Below, one piece after another: positions 1 through 7,273 of a stretch of DNA of 33,390 bases. The stretch is taken from the NCBI GenBank assembly GCA_013824115.1, contig PNNG01000020.1, positions 1 through 33,390 of the forward strand, given 5' to 3'. The stretch comes from Sphingobacteriaceae bacterium. GTDB taxonomy: Bacteria > Bacteroidota > Bacteroidia > UBA7662. Below the pieces are notes generated by a model, which had not been told where the DNA came from, made no database searches, and saw only the letters and a program-made list of their open reading frames with translations. Positions within the stretch are counted from its first letter, which is position 1. Every line of letters starts with the position of its first letter. The position numbers and the translations under genes were made by a program.

Positions 1-1
1 G

Positions 2-26
2 GGCCATCCCGGGGAGGACACGGAGA
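2..26. repeat. 25-bp imperfect direct repeat, left copy
   Basis: This stretch matches positions 1103-1127 at 22 of 25 bases by direct reading. Both copies contain the shared core GAGGACACGGAGA preceded by GGCCATC. The two copies bracket the two-gene cassette at 108-973. They could mark the ends of an inserted cassette or be two members of a dispersed intergenic repeat; the window alone cannot decide. Confidence 0.6.
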
Positions 27-54
27 TGGATGATGCTTTTGCCTTGCTTTACGA

Positions 55-85
55 CTTGCAGCTTCATCACTTTTAACTAACTTTG
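55..85 (+). promoter_or_regulatory. Bacteroidota-type promoter for the RelE-like cassette
   Basis: A CTTG at 55-58 (-33 element, consensus TTTG/TTG) is followed after 19 bp by TAACTTTG at 78-85, a full match to the Bacteroidota -7 consensus TAnnTTTG. The expected transcription start near 90 leaves a short leader before the ATG at 108. Both elements and the spacing fit, making this the best-formed promoter in the window. Confidence 0.65.
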
Positions 86-107
86 GTAGGAACAGACTGT
101 TTCCATC

Positions 108-572
108 ATGAACGCAACCGAAAATACGCCACAGATTTTAGCCACTTTTGAAAGTGTACGTCGGTTTTCTTTTGAGCAAAAGCGGCAAGCGGTTTATTCA
201 GAACAGGCCGTCAATGAATTTCTGGATGCTGTTTTAGACTTTAAAGCCATGCTGGCCGATAAAACTGACAAAATCAATGTCATTGTTACAAGGGTAGAGG
301 CCATCACTTGGCTGCAGCTCACCGACAATGAAACCTTGATGCTGGTGAACGACTTGGTTTCACAACTGAAAGATTTACGAAGTTCGCTTGTACGTCAATA
401 CCTTTCCCTCGATTTTTTGCGCAAAAAAGGTGTTGCCAAAACTGAAATAAAGGCTTTTAAAGCCTCCATCGACGATTTACTGGACGTGGCCGCCGACTTA
501 GAATCGCGTTTTTTTTACCTGCCAAAAATAGAAGGGTTTGAAGAAACTAGCCGTGAGTTGTCGTTGCTCTGA
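108..572 (+). CDS. Hypothetical protein upstream of a RelE-like toxin (possible antitoxin)
   Basis: I do not recognise this 154-residue protein. It has no signal peptide or membrane segment and reads as mostly alpha-helical, with charged amphipathic stretches and no evident helix-turn-helix. Its TGA stop shares one base with the ATG of the next gene (TGATG), so the pair is probably translationally coupled. The partner has RelE/HigB hallmarks, so by position this could be the antitoxin. At 154 residues without a visible DNA-binding motif it would be an unusual one, and it may instead bind the toxin only. The base composition is more AT-rich than the men operon next door, and the gene pair sits between direct repeats, which hints at acquisition by transfer. 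A promoter of good quality precedes it. Confidence 0.8.
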   Translation: MNATENTPQILATFESVRRFSFEQKRQAVYSEQAVNEFLDAVLDFKAMLADKTDKINVIVTRVEAITWLQLTDNETLMLVNDLVSQLKDLRSSLVRQYLSLDFLRKKGVAKTEIKAFKASIDDLLDVAADLESRFFYLPKIEGFEETSRELSLL

Positions 573-973
573 TGGCTATTTATTGCACAGAGACTTTTAG
601 GGCGCAATTCGCCAAATTGATAAAGAAAACTTCCTACGCTGATTTGGAGGAGGAACTGATAAATCACTTTTTCAACAAAGACATCGCCCAATTGAGTACA
701 GGAACAAGGCTCAACAACAGCGATACCACACCCTACATCAAAAAACGATTGGCCGGAAGTGGCGGTTACAGGATGTATTACCTGCTTTTGATCAAAGATG
801 GTAATGTGTACCTCATGTTCGTACACCCGAAAAGTGGGTCAATGGGTTACGACAATATCACCGATGCTTCGAAAGCGGCTCTCTATAAAGAGGTACTGAA
901 GTGCATTCAACACAATGAGCTTTATTTCCTACGCGTAGTTGGCGATAAAGTGCATTTCGATCCTGTTAAGTAA
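572..973 (+). CDS. RelE/HigB-like toxin-family protein
   Basis: The 133-residue product has the layout of RelE/ParE-superfamily mRNA interferases. A segment with an L-x-T-G-T-R-L motif is followed by KKRLAGSGGYRMYYLLL (basic K-R, then G-G-x-R-x-x-Y), a beta-strand pair, and a lysine motif HPKSGSMGYDNIT. In the family, the equivalent G-G-x-R-x-x-Y and K-S-x-x-x-N-I-T positions form the active-site sheet. Members cleave mRNA, often on the ribosome, and are neutralised by an adjacent antitoxin. The start overlaps the upstream stop by one base. A C-terminal extension after the NIT motif (about 40 residues) is longer than in minimal RelE toxins. Family assignment is by motif reading only; toxicity is inferred. 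Confidence 0.7.
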   Translation: MAIYCTETFRAQFAKLIKKTSYADLEEELINHFFNKDIAQLSTGTRLNNSDTTPYIKKRLAGSGGYRMYYLLLIKDGNVYLMFVHPKSGSMGYDNITDASKAALYKEVLKCIQHNELYFLRVVGDKVHFDPVK

Positions 974-1043
974 TCAGCCCCTAAGGATTCTTTTCTGTAC
1001 CGAAAGCTAATTTACGGCTCTTCCCTTCGCAAATTTAACAACG

Positions 1044-1063
1044 AAAAAAGCCCCTTGCGGGGC
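1044..1063 (-). terminator. Rho-independent terminator, likely of the men operon
   Basis: Read on the minus strand, a perfect 5-bp GC stem (GCCCC/GGGGC, positions 1063-1059 with 1054-1050) and a 4-base loop are followed at once by six T residues (1049-1044). This is a classic intrinsic terminator for leftward transcription. It lies about 270 bp downstream of the menB stop, separated from it by repeat sequence. In the plus direction there is no T tract. Confidence 0.65.
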
Positions 1064-1102
1064 CGGAGTAAATTTAAACACGGATGTCACGCTGCAAGTC
1101 CC

Positions 1103-1127
1103 GGCCATCTGGGAGAGGACACGGAGA
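1103..1127. repeat. 25-bp imperfect direct repeat, right copy
   Basis: This is the partner of the repeat at 2-26 (22 of 25 bases identical, same orientation, about 1.1 kb apart). It lies inside the repeat-rich block between the RelE-like cassette and menB. Confidence 0.6.
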
Positions 1128-1334
1128 GAAAGCGTCAGTACTGCCTCTGCGGCCTCCGCTGGGCATGCGCAGCATGCGCAGCAAAACGCTCCGCTACCTC
1201 AAGCCATGCGTGCAGCTGCTAGTAGCACTGATGAAAAAGCCGCTTCATCGCACGCAGCGTCAATTTTCAGCATTCAGCCATTCAATAGCCACTTAATCCT
1301 CCGTGCCTCTGCGGTTTAAATCCCGCGCCAGCGG

Positions 1335-2159
1335 CTACGGGAACTTCTGGAACTTCGAAAAGTCAGGCTGCCGCTTCTCCAAGAAAGAATTCTTGCCTTC
1401 CTTGGCTTCGTCGCTGAGGTAGTAGAGTAGGGTGGCGTTGCCGGCGAGCTCCTGGATGCCGGCCTGACCGTCGAGTTCGGCGTTGAACGATGATTTGAGC
1501 ATGCGCAGGGCAATCGGACTCTTGGCCAACATCTTGCGGCACCACTCCATGGTGGTTTCTTCGAGCTGGTCGAGGGGCACTACTTTGTTCACCAAACCCA
1601 TGTCGAGGGCTTCTTGCGCATCGTACTGGTCGCAGAGGTACCAAATTTCGCGCGCCTTCTTCTGTCCCACGATGCGGGCGAGGTAAGAAGCACCGAAACC
1701 GCCGTCGAAGCTGCCTACTTTCGGACCGGTTTGGCCAAAACGGGCATTATCAGCAGCAATACTGAGGTCGCATACCACATGCAAAACGTGACCGCCACCG
1801 ATGGCCCAACCGGCTACCATGGCCACCACGGGCTTGGGAATGCGGCGGATCTGCATCTGCAGGTCGAGCACGTTGAGGCGGGGCACCTGGTCGTCGCCAA
1901 TGTAACCACCATGACCGCGTACACTCTGGTCGCCGCCGCTGCAAAAGGCCTTGCCGCCCTCGCCGGTGAGGATCACCACGCCCACACGCTCGTCCTGGCG
2001 GGCCAATTCCATGGCTTCGCTCATTTCCTTGACGGTGAGGGGGGTGAAAGCATTGTGCTTTTCGGGCCGGTTGATGCTGATTTTAGCCACGCCTTCGTAG
2101 TACGAAAACTTGATTTCTTTGTATTCCTTGATGGTTTCCCAGGGGAATTTACTGGTCAT
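1335..2159 (-). CDS. menB: 1,4-dihydroxy-2-naphthoyl-CoA synthase MenB
   Basis: This 274-residue crotonase-fold enzyme cyclises o-succinylbenzoyl-CoA to 1,4-dihydroxy-2-naphthoyl-CoA in menaquinone synthesis, in the cytoplasm. Length and motifs match Men[11 protein letters not shown] (residues 73-82), the oxyanion-loop GWAIGGGH (117-124), and [12 protein letters not shown] (143-154). The QTGPK form, rather than a QTDxD form, marks the bicarbonate-dependent type I class, where bicarbonate replaces the aspartate side chain of type II enzymes; this is established for the family and inferred here. The start codon overlaps the menD stop by 4 bp (ATGA), which implies coupling. It is the last gene of the menI-F-D-B operon. 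No menA, menC or menE is in the window. Confidence 0.95.
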   Translation of the reverse strand: MTSKFPWETIKEYKEIKFSYYEGVAKISINRPEKHNAFTPLTVKEMSEAMELARQDERVGVVILTGEGGKAFCSGGDQSVRGHGGYIGDDQVPRLNVLDLQMQIRRIPKPVVAMVAGWAIGGGHVLHVVCDLSIAADNARFGQTGPKVGSFDGGFGASYLARIVGQKKAREIWYLCDQYDAQEALDMGLVNKVVPLDQLEETTMEWCRKMLAKSPIALRMLKSSFNAELDGQAGIQELAGNATLLYYLSDEAKEGKNSFLEKRQPDFSKFQKFP

Positions 2160-3814
2160 GGGTGTGAATTTATGAGTTCGAGGTATTGATGATAAACGCT
2201 TTCGTTCACCGAAGGTTCGGTGCGAATTTCAAGCAGCTGACAGCCATCGACTTTTTGCATCTGCTCCACGGCCTGCTGCAAAGATAGGGCATCGGTAGCC
2301 AGCAGGTAGGGCAAGCCCCAGGCAGCCGCCATGGCTTGTAAGTTGATGGAGCGGGGCGTGGCAAAATAGTCTTCGCGCTCAGGCTGGGTTTTCGGGCCGG
2401 GAATCTGCCTGAAAATATCGCCGCCGCCGTTGTTGAACACCACCACCCGCAGGTTGCGCGGCCGCTCGCTGCTGCTGAAGGCGTTGAGGTCGTAAGCAAA
2501 CGAGAGCTCGCCGGTGAGCATCCACACCGTTTCGGGGCGCTGCGTAGCAAAACCGAGGGCAGTGCTGTTCACCCCGTCGATGCCACTGGTGCCGCGGTTG
2601 GCGTGAACCCAATGCAGGGTCGGCCATTGCGGCAAATTTTGCCAATGACGGATGGGCGTGCTGTTGCCCAGATGCAGGCTGTACCCGGCGGGTAAAAGAT
2701 GGCTGAGCTGGTTAAAAGCAGCCATGTCGCCAAAAGGAAGGGCCGAAAGCCAGGCTTTGAGGCGGGTGTTCAGGCTGTTTTGAGCCGTTTGCCACAAGGC
2801 TTGGTAATTGCCGCTGCCTGTTGGCAAGTTGGTAAGCGACTGCAACACCTGGTTCACCGGAGCGGTCAAGAGGGTGCCACCACTGGCAAAAGGATCGGCT
2901 ATTTGTCCCAAAGCATCGATGCGCCAGTGTTGGCTGGCGGGATATTGCCTCAGGTATAGTTTGAGTTGTTTCGACACCACTTGCTGGCCCCAGCTGATGA
3001 GCAGGTCGGGTTGCAACGACGCTGGCCTGCCACGCAAAATGGCTTCGTGCTGGCTGATACCACCGGGCGCGTTGGCCACCGCTTCCGAAAGCAGGCAAAC
3101 CCGTGGGTCGGTAAGCAGCTGTTGCAGCAGGACTTGCTGGGTGGCATCGGGCGCTTGCTGACCAGGTACCAATAAAATGCGGCGGGCCTGGTGCCAGCTA
3201 TCTTTTAAGCTTGCCGACAAACTGAAATGCAGTTCAGCTGCGGGCAGCTCCCAGCGGGTCATGGGCTGTACAGGCGGCAAAGGCTCGTACAGCGGTTCGC
3301 GCAAGGGAATGTTGAGGTGGGCCGGTCCACGCTGGTTTACCGCAGCCTGCCAGGCTTGCTGCACCAATCGGGCGGCATGCCAGCGGTCGGTTTCGCTATC
3401 GGCCTGTTCGGGCAAGCTGGCTGCAAAAACGGTATGCGGTCCCAAAGCACCCTGTTGGCGGATGGTTTGTCCGTCTAACTGATCAACCCAAGCGGCGGGC
3501 CGGTCGGCCGACAAAACCAACATCGGCACGCGCAAATAAAAGGCTTCGGCCACGGCAGGCGCCAAATTGAGCAGTGCCGTACCTGAGGTGCACACCACCG
3601 CCACGGGTTTTCCACTGGCCAAGGCCTTGCCTATGGCAATGTAGCCGGCCGCACGCTCGTCGATGACGGTGCTGGTAGCAAAGCCTCCGTGGCGTACAAA
3701 ACCCAGGGTGAGGGGGGCAGAACGCGAGCCCGGACAAATCACTACTTCCTGCAAACCCATCTCATGGAGGAGTTCGAGCAAATCGGTGAGCTGTTGTTTG
3801 GGAGGGTACTGCAT
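2156..3814 (-). CDS. menD: SEPHCHC synthase MenD
   Basis: MenD is a thiamine-diphosphate enzyme that joins isochorismate and 2-oxoglutarate (with decarboxylation) to give SEPHCHC, the first committed step of menaquinone synthesis. The 552 residues show the full family layout: [10 protein letters not shown] (27-36), the DERAAGY segment (52-58) holding the glutamate that activates the cofactor (Glu53), CTSGTALLN (75-83), NRGTSGIDG in the second half, and the C-terminal cofactor/Mg site [12 protein letters not shown] followed by NNGGGDIF. It starts 10 bp after the menF stop and overlaps menB by 4 bp. Length is normal and nothing appears broken. The identification is secure. Confidence 0.95.
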   Translation of the reverse strand: MQYPPKQQLTDLLELLHEMGLQEVVICPGSRSAPLTLGFVRHGGFATSTVIDERAAGYIAIGKALASGKPVAVVCTSGTALLNLAPAVAEAFYLRVPMLVLSADRPAAWVDQLDGQTIRQQGALGPHTVFAASLPEQADSETDRWHAARLVQQAWQAAVNQRGPAHLNIPLREPLYEPLPPVQPMTRWELPAAELHFSLSASLKDSWHQARRILLVPGQQAPDATQQVLLQQLLTDPRVCLLSEAVANAPGGISQHEAILRGRPASLQPDLLISWGQQVVSKQLKLYLRQYPASQHWRIDALGQIADPFASGGTLLTAPVNQVLQSLTNLPTGSGNYQALWQTAQNSLNTRLKAWLSALPFGDMAAFNQLSHLLPAGYSLHLGNSTPIRHWQNLPQWPTLHWVHANRGTSGIDGVNSTALGFATQRPETVWMLTGELSFAYDLNAFSSSERPRNLRVVVFNNGGGDIFRQIPGPKTQPEREDYFATPRSINLQAMAAAWGLPYLLATDALSLQQAVEQMQKVDGCQLLEIRTEPSVNESVYHQYLELINSHP

Positions 3815-3824
3815 CTGCCGTTTT

Positions 3825-5015
3825 TCAGGCCTGCAAGATACGGAGTAATGTGGCAGCCTTGTGCTCGGTTTCGAGCCATTCGGCCTCGGGTACCGAACCG
3901 GCTACCAGTCCACCACCCAGGTACAGGCCGGCGCTGCTGTGGTGCAATTCCATGCTGCGAAGGTTCACATAAAGGCGATGGTGCCCTTCGGCATCTACCG
4001 GCCCCAAAAAACCACCGTACAAACGGCGCTGGTGGGCTTCCAAAAAGCGGAGGTAGTTGCGGGCGGCCTGCACGGGCAATCCACAAACCGCCGGGGTGGG
4101 GTGCAGGCTTTGGGCCAGGGCAAATACATCCACTTCGCCTTCGGCAAAAATGTGGTTGCGCAAGTGCTGCACTTGTCCGGCCGTGATGGTTTCGCGCTCG
4201 GCCACTTGCGGTTCGAGTCCGGCGGCCTGCAAACGCTCGCAGATGTAATCGGTTACCAGCTGCTGCTCGCGGAATTCTTTGTCGCTCCACGCACGCGGCG
4301 AGGGGTCGAGGGCGCGGGTACCCGCCAGCGACATGGTGCGTACCTCTTTGCCGTGCGTTTCGAGCAGCAATTCGGGCGATGCACCGAGCCACAATCCCCA
4401 GCCGGGAATGCTCACCAAACTCACAAAAGCCTGTGGATAGGCCTGGCAGAGACGTTCAAACAATTCGGTGGGATGGTGCGGCGGCAGGGGCACCTGCTTC
4501 ACGCGCGACAAGACCACTTTGTGCAGCGAGCCGGTTTGGATGGCGCGCAAGGTGGCGGCCACCTGTCCGAGGTAGGTGCTCAAATCGACCGCGGCACCGG
4601 CGGCACCGAGTTCGGGAAGTTGTTCTTCATCGGCCTGCTCCAAGTCGTGGTGCAGCTCGGTGAGGGCCAGCAGCAAATGCGGCGGCAGGCTGCCCGTGCG
4701 CAGGTCGCGGGCTTGCTGACTGAAACCGGTGAATTGGAGGTCGGCACGCAGCCAGCGGGCCGGACTGTCGGGGAAGTCGAAGGGCGCTACCACAAAACCA
4801 CCGGTTCTGCCGCTTTCCCAGGGCAACACTTCCTCGCTCAGTTGGAGGCAGGTTTCGGGCAGCTCGGCGCCGGGCAAGCGGTAACTCACCAGGGCATATC
4901 GCTTGCGGGCAGCCAGGTGAAACAGCTGCTTCAGTTTTACAGTTCGGGTAATGGAGGTATGGATCAAACTCAGGCGCGGTTGTTCACGATGGCAGCAGTA
5001 AAACGACAAACACAT
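3825..5015 (-). CDS. menF: Isochorismate synthase MenF (chorismate-binding family)
   Basis: The gene encodes a chorismate-utilising enzyme that converts chorismate to isochorismate and feeds MenD. Family motifs in the C-terminal domain include LAGTRALDPSP, a KEFREQQLVTDYI helix, LHPTPAVCGLP and GGFLGPVDAEG followed by NLRSM. Position between a hotdog thioesterase and menD identifies it as the menaquinone enzyme rather than an anthranilate or salicylate synthase. The ATG at 5015 overlaps the upstream gene by 46 bp, and the first 16 residues (rich in Cys and polar residues) look like shadow translation of that gene. A TTG at 4967, just after the upstream stop, is a plausible alternative start giving about 380 residues. 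The end and identity are firm; the start is not. Confidence 0.9.
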   Translation of the reverse strand: MCLSFYCCHREQPRLSLIHTSITRTVKLKQLFHLAARKRYALVSYRLPGAELPETCLQLSEEVLPWESGRTGGFVVAPFDFPDSPARWLRADLQFTGFSQQARDLRTGSLPPHLLLALTELHHDLEQADEEQLPELGAAGAAVDLSTYLGQVAATLRAIQTGSLHKVVLSRVKQVPLPPHHPTELFERLCQAYPQAFVSLVSIPGWGLWLGASPELLLETHGKEVRTMSLAGTRALDPSPRAWSDKEFREQQLVTDYICERLQAAGLEPQVAERETITAGQVQHLRNHIFAEGEVDVFALAQSLHPTPAVCGLPVQAARNYLRFLEAHQRRLYGGFLGPVDAEGHHRLYVNLRSMELHHSSAGLYLGGGLVAGSVPEAEWLETEHKAATLLRILQA

Positions 5016-5386
5016 ACCAGGTGTTCACGTTCGTCGTATAATTTTATATCCCACACATGGGTGCTGCGCCCTTTGTGCAGTATGCTGGCTTTGCCGGTCA
5101 CCAATCCTGAGCGTACGGCCCGCAGGTGGTTGGCATTTATTTCGAGCCCAACGGCCACCATGCCTTCGCCGGCCAGCATGTTAGAGCCCACGCTGCCGAG
5201 GGTTTCGGCCAGGGCCACCGAGCTGCCGCCGTGCAGGATGCCGTAGGGCTGGATGGTGCGTGCGTCTACGGGCATGGTGGCTTCGAGGTAACCTTCGCGG
5301 GCCACGGTGAATTGCATGCCAATACTTTCGCCCAAACTGCCGGGCAGTTTGCTGTTGATGTGGTCGAGGATTTGTTGCTCGTTCAT
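4970..5386 (-). CDS. menI: Hotdog-fold thioesterase, probable DHNA-CoA thioesterase MenI
   Basis: The 138-residue protein is a PaaI/YdiI-type hotdog thioesterase. The motif QPYGILHGGSSVALAETLGS (residues 46-65) carries Gln46, His52 and Glu61. These match the E. coli YdiI/MenI catalytic Gln48, His54 and Glu63 with a constant offset of two. MenI hydrolyses 1,4-dihydroxy-2-naphthoyl-CoA, the MenB product, so its place at the head of the menF-D-B operon supports the assignment. The ATG at 5386 gives a normal-length protein. A generic aromatic acyl-CoA thioesterase is the alternative, but context makes MenI more likely. Confidence 0.88.
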   Translation of the reverse strand: MNEQQILDHINSKLPGSLGESIGMQFTVAREGYLEATMPVDARTIQPYGILHGGSSVALAETLGSVGSNMLAGEGMVAVGLEINANHLRAVRSGLVTGKASILHKGRSTHVWDIKLYDEREHLVCVCRFTAAIVNNRA

Positions 5387-5431
5387 GGGGCGAAAATAGG
5401 TAAATTACAAGAAATACGTGATTGCAATGAA

Positions 5432-5475
5432 CCCAGCCCGCTGGGCTGGGGAATGGACTGAGGCCCCGTTGGGGC
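5432..5475. repeat. REP-like pair of GC-rich hairpins
   Basis: Two short perfect palindromes lie 12 bp apart. The first is CCCAGCCC (5432-5439), loop GCT, GGGCTGGG (5443-5450). The second is GCCCC (5463-5467), loop GTT, GGGGC (5471-5475). Paired hairpins in an intergenic gap are typical of REP/BIME-type dispersed elements. No T tract follows either hairpin on either strand, so they are not simple terminators. Confidence 0.6.
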
Positions 5476-5511
5476 GAACGGTTGCGAGGCAATGGTGCTT
5501 GCTAAATCCAA

Positions 5512-5526
5512 GTACCGATACGGTAC
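5512..5526. promoter_or_regulatory. Perfect dyad upstream of the small membrane protein
   Basis: GTACCG, ATA, CGGTAC is a perfect 6-3-6 inverted repeat ending 11 bp before the ATG at 5538. It is followed by the self-complementary GTACGTAC (5523-5530). Its place directly in front of the gene suggests an operator or a 5' hairpin, but a chance dyad cannot be excluded. Confidence 0.3.
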
Positions 5527-5537
5527 GTACATACGGC

Positions 5538-5786
5538 ATGAACAAAACGAAATTGGTCTTACGGAGCCTGTTGCTCATGCTGATTTTGTGGGGTATAAAT
5601 GCCCTTGTAATCAAATGGCCGGTGCACGTGGCAGAAAACCCAAGCCAGTGGTCAGGCAACCTGCCTACATTGGGGGCACAGCTGAAGCATCAGCAGCTGA
5701 AGAGGAACCATTCAGCCGTTAACGGAAATGGCTCTACTGAGATTTACGAAGGAAATGGCAAGGTGCGTAATGTGCTGGTGGAATAA
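5538..5786 (+). CDS. Small hypothetical membrane protein
   Basis: I do not recognise this 82-residue protein. It has a basic N-terminus (MNKTK) followed by one hydrophobic helix (about residues 7-27, rich in Leu/Ile/Trp) and a polar tail with no known motif. It could be a single-pass inner-membrane protein or an exported small protein with an uncleaved signal. The frame is open further upstream to 5418, but that extension reads through the REP-like hairpins and has a composition unlike protein, so the ATG at 5538 is preferred. The gene is convergent with the TolC gene, whose stop lies 20 bp away. Confidence 0.5.
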   Translation: MNKTKLVLRSLLLMLILWGINALVIKWPVHVAENPSQWSGNLPTLGAQLKHQQLKRNHSAVNGNGSTEIYEGNGKVRNVLVE

Positions 5787-5806
5787 CCCAAGCCTGTGGT
5801 TGGCAT

Positions 5807-7273
5807 TTAAAATGTTACTTCCGGTCTCGATAGGGGCTTCAGCGTTTCAAAATCGAACAGCGTTAGTCGGCGAAGCAGGTAGTACGACTGCCACCAGCTG
5901 CGCAAGGTGTTGATGTAGGCCTGGCGGGCCAGGTCTTTTTCTTGTACCGATAAATTCAAATCGGTAATCGAAATTTTGCCGATGAGGTAACGCTCTTTGG
6001 TTACATCAAAACGCTTTTGGGCGATGGTATCGGCTTTGGCGGCCACCAGCAGCTGGTCGCGCATCATGTTGAAGCGCATCACTTGCAGCAATATTTCCTG
6101 CTCAAAATTGATTTCTTCCTGCTGCACATTCACCTCCACCAATTCACGGTTGGCTTCGGCCATGCGGATGCGCGAGCGCGTTACGCCCCAATTCACCAAC
6201 GGAATGTTGAGGGTAAGGGCCACGTTGCGCTGGTCTTGCGGATTGGTGTACACACTGCCCAAAGTGGCGCCGCGTTGCGTTAAACCAAAATTGGCCGAAA
6301 CGCCCACTTGCGCCCGGTTGTCGCCTTTGGTTTGCGCTACCTGCTGCTCGGCCTCCAGTCGACGGCGGCGGAACTCCAGCACGGCCCGGCGATTGGCACG
6401 CGCAAATTCGAGGGCTTTATCGGGCCGCACTTCAAAAAAACGTACATTGGTGGGCACTTGCAGCACAACATTGTCGCGCTGGTTGAGATTGAGGTAGCGC
6501 TTCAAATCTTGTTGCCGCAACTCCAGTTCCAACTGGGTTTCGGCCACCCGGTTGCGGGCGTTGAGCAGCGACAATTCGATTTGCAGCAGGTCGTTTTCGG
6601 CGATTTTACCCAACTCGTAGCGGCCTTGCGAAATGCGGAAAAGGGTGTCGGTATTGGCCAAGTTGATGAGGGCCAATTGGTAGTTGTTTTCGGCAAGCAG
6701 CAAATCGAAATACAAGCGGCTGGCTTCAATGGCAATTTCTTCCATCTCTTCGGCAAAGCCGCGTTCGGCCTCCTCAAACCGCAAGGGTTCGGTTTGGCGC
6801 TCCCAGCGAAAACGGTTGTAAAAGAGGTTGTTTTGGTTGTAACTGATGGAAAAGGGCGTGCCCAAAAAGGAAGTCCCGGCCTGGGTGCCCAACAAGTCGA
6901 TGCGCTGCAAACTGCTCACAAAGCTGAATTGTCCACCCGTCCACGGCACTTGCTGGCTCAGGCTGAGCGAAGCTGCCGAGGTGGTCAGCGAGCGATCTAC
7001 AAAGGCGTCGGTACCATCGGGCAGGGTTATGCGCTCGATGCTGCGGTTAAAATTGGGCACCGTACCAAAGGCCCGCAATTCGGGCAACATACCGGCCCTG
7101 AAGTTCTGATAACGCCAATAGTTGTTCTCAAAACTGGTTTTCGACCGTAAATAGGCAGGCGAACGCATTTGCGCCATGCTCACCACATCGTGCAGCCGTA
7201 AACTTTCGGCCGATTGGGCCAGCACAGCTGGGGCAATAGCCAACAGCAGCAGGGTCATCCAACATTTATTCAT
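5807..7273 (-). CDS. TolC-family outer-membrane efflux protein
   Basis: The 488-residue product has a signal peptide (MNKCWMTLLLLAIAPAVLAQ) and two long repeats of amphipathic helix and beta-strand typical of OEP/TolC proteins, which trimerise into an outer-membrane and periplasmic channel. Repeat features include LFRISQGRYELGKIAENDLLQ in the first half and KRFDVTKERYLIGKISITDL in the second, the family's paired YxxGxx(S/E)xxD helix starts. The ATG at 7273 overlaps the permease stop by 8 bp. Longer open frame upstream to 7546 is permease antiframe with no signal peptide and is rejected. It is the third gene of an MFP-permease-TolC export operon. Confidence 0.92.
   Translation of the reverse strand: MNKCWMTLLLLAIAPAVLAQSAESLRLHDVVSMAQMRSPAYLRSKTSFENNYWRYQNFRAGMLPELRAFGTVPNFNRSIERITLPDGTDAFVDRSLTTSAASLSLSQQVPWTGGQFSFVSSLQRIDLLGTQAGTSFLGTPFSISYNQNNLFYNRFRWERQTEPLRFEEAERGFAEEMEEIAIEASRLYFDLLLAENNYQLALINLANTDTLFRISQGRYELGKIAENDLLQIELSLLNARNRVAETQLELELRQQDLKRYLNLNQRDNVVLQVPTNVRFFEVRPDKALEFARANRRAVLEFRRRRLEAEQQVAQTKGDNRAQVGVSANFGLTQRGATLGSVYTNPQDQRNVALTLNIPLVNWGVTRSRIRMAEANRELVEVNVQQEEINFEQEILLQVMRFNMMRDQLLVAAKADTIAQKRFDVTKERYLIGKISITDLNLSVQEKDLARQAYINTLRSWWQSYYLLRRLTLFDFETLKPLSRPEVTF

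Larger units (their letters stand above)
974..1334. other. Repeat-rich intergenic block between the RelE-like cassette and menB
   Basis: No convincing gene is seen here. The block holds a hairpin terminator (1044-1063), the right copy of the 25-bp direct repeat (1103-1127), a tandem 9-bp repeat GCATGCGCA twice at 1163-1180, and two copies of TGCCTCTGCGG (1142-1152 and 1307-1317). The second lies in a sequence whose reverse complement resembles the GAGGACACGGAG core in inverted orientation. The 70-codon open frame across 1084-1296 is an accident of this repeat-rich sequence. Confidence 0.6.

Noticed and set aside
1084-1296. 70-codon open frame in the repeat block
   Set aside because: It spans direct, tandem and inverted repeats and is Arg/Ser-rich without any motif.
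1614-2189. 191-codon plus-strand open frame opposite menB
   Set aside because: It is antisense to menB, whose catalytic motifs are intact, and has no recognisable domain of its own.
3861-5246. 461-codon plus-strand open frame opposite menF and menI
   Set aside because: It lies wholly antisense to two well-supported men genes. The translation is Gly/Gln/His-rich without domains, as expected for a shadow of GC-rich coding DNA.
5418-5537. N-terminal extension of the small membrane protein
   Set aside because: It translates through two REP-like hairpins and has no protein-like character.
6308-7150. 280-codon plus-strand open frame opposite the TolC gene
   Set aside because: It is antisense to a clear TolC gene and has repetitive Gln/Gly composition with no family motif.
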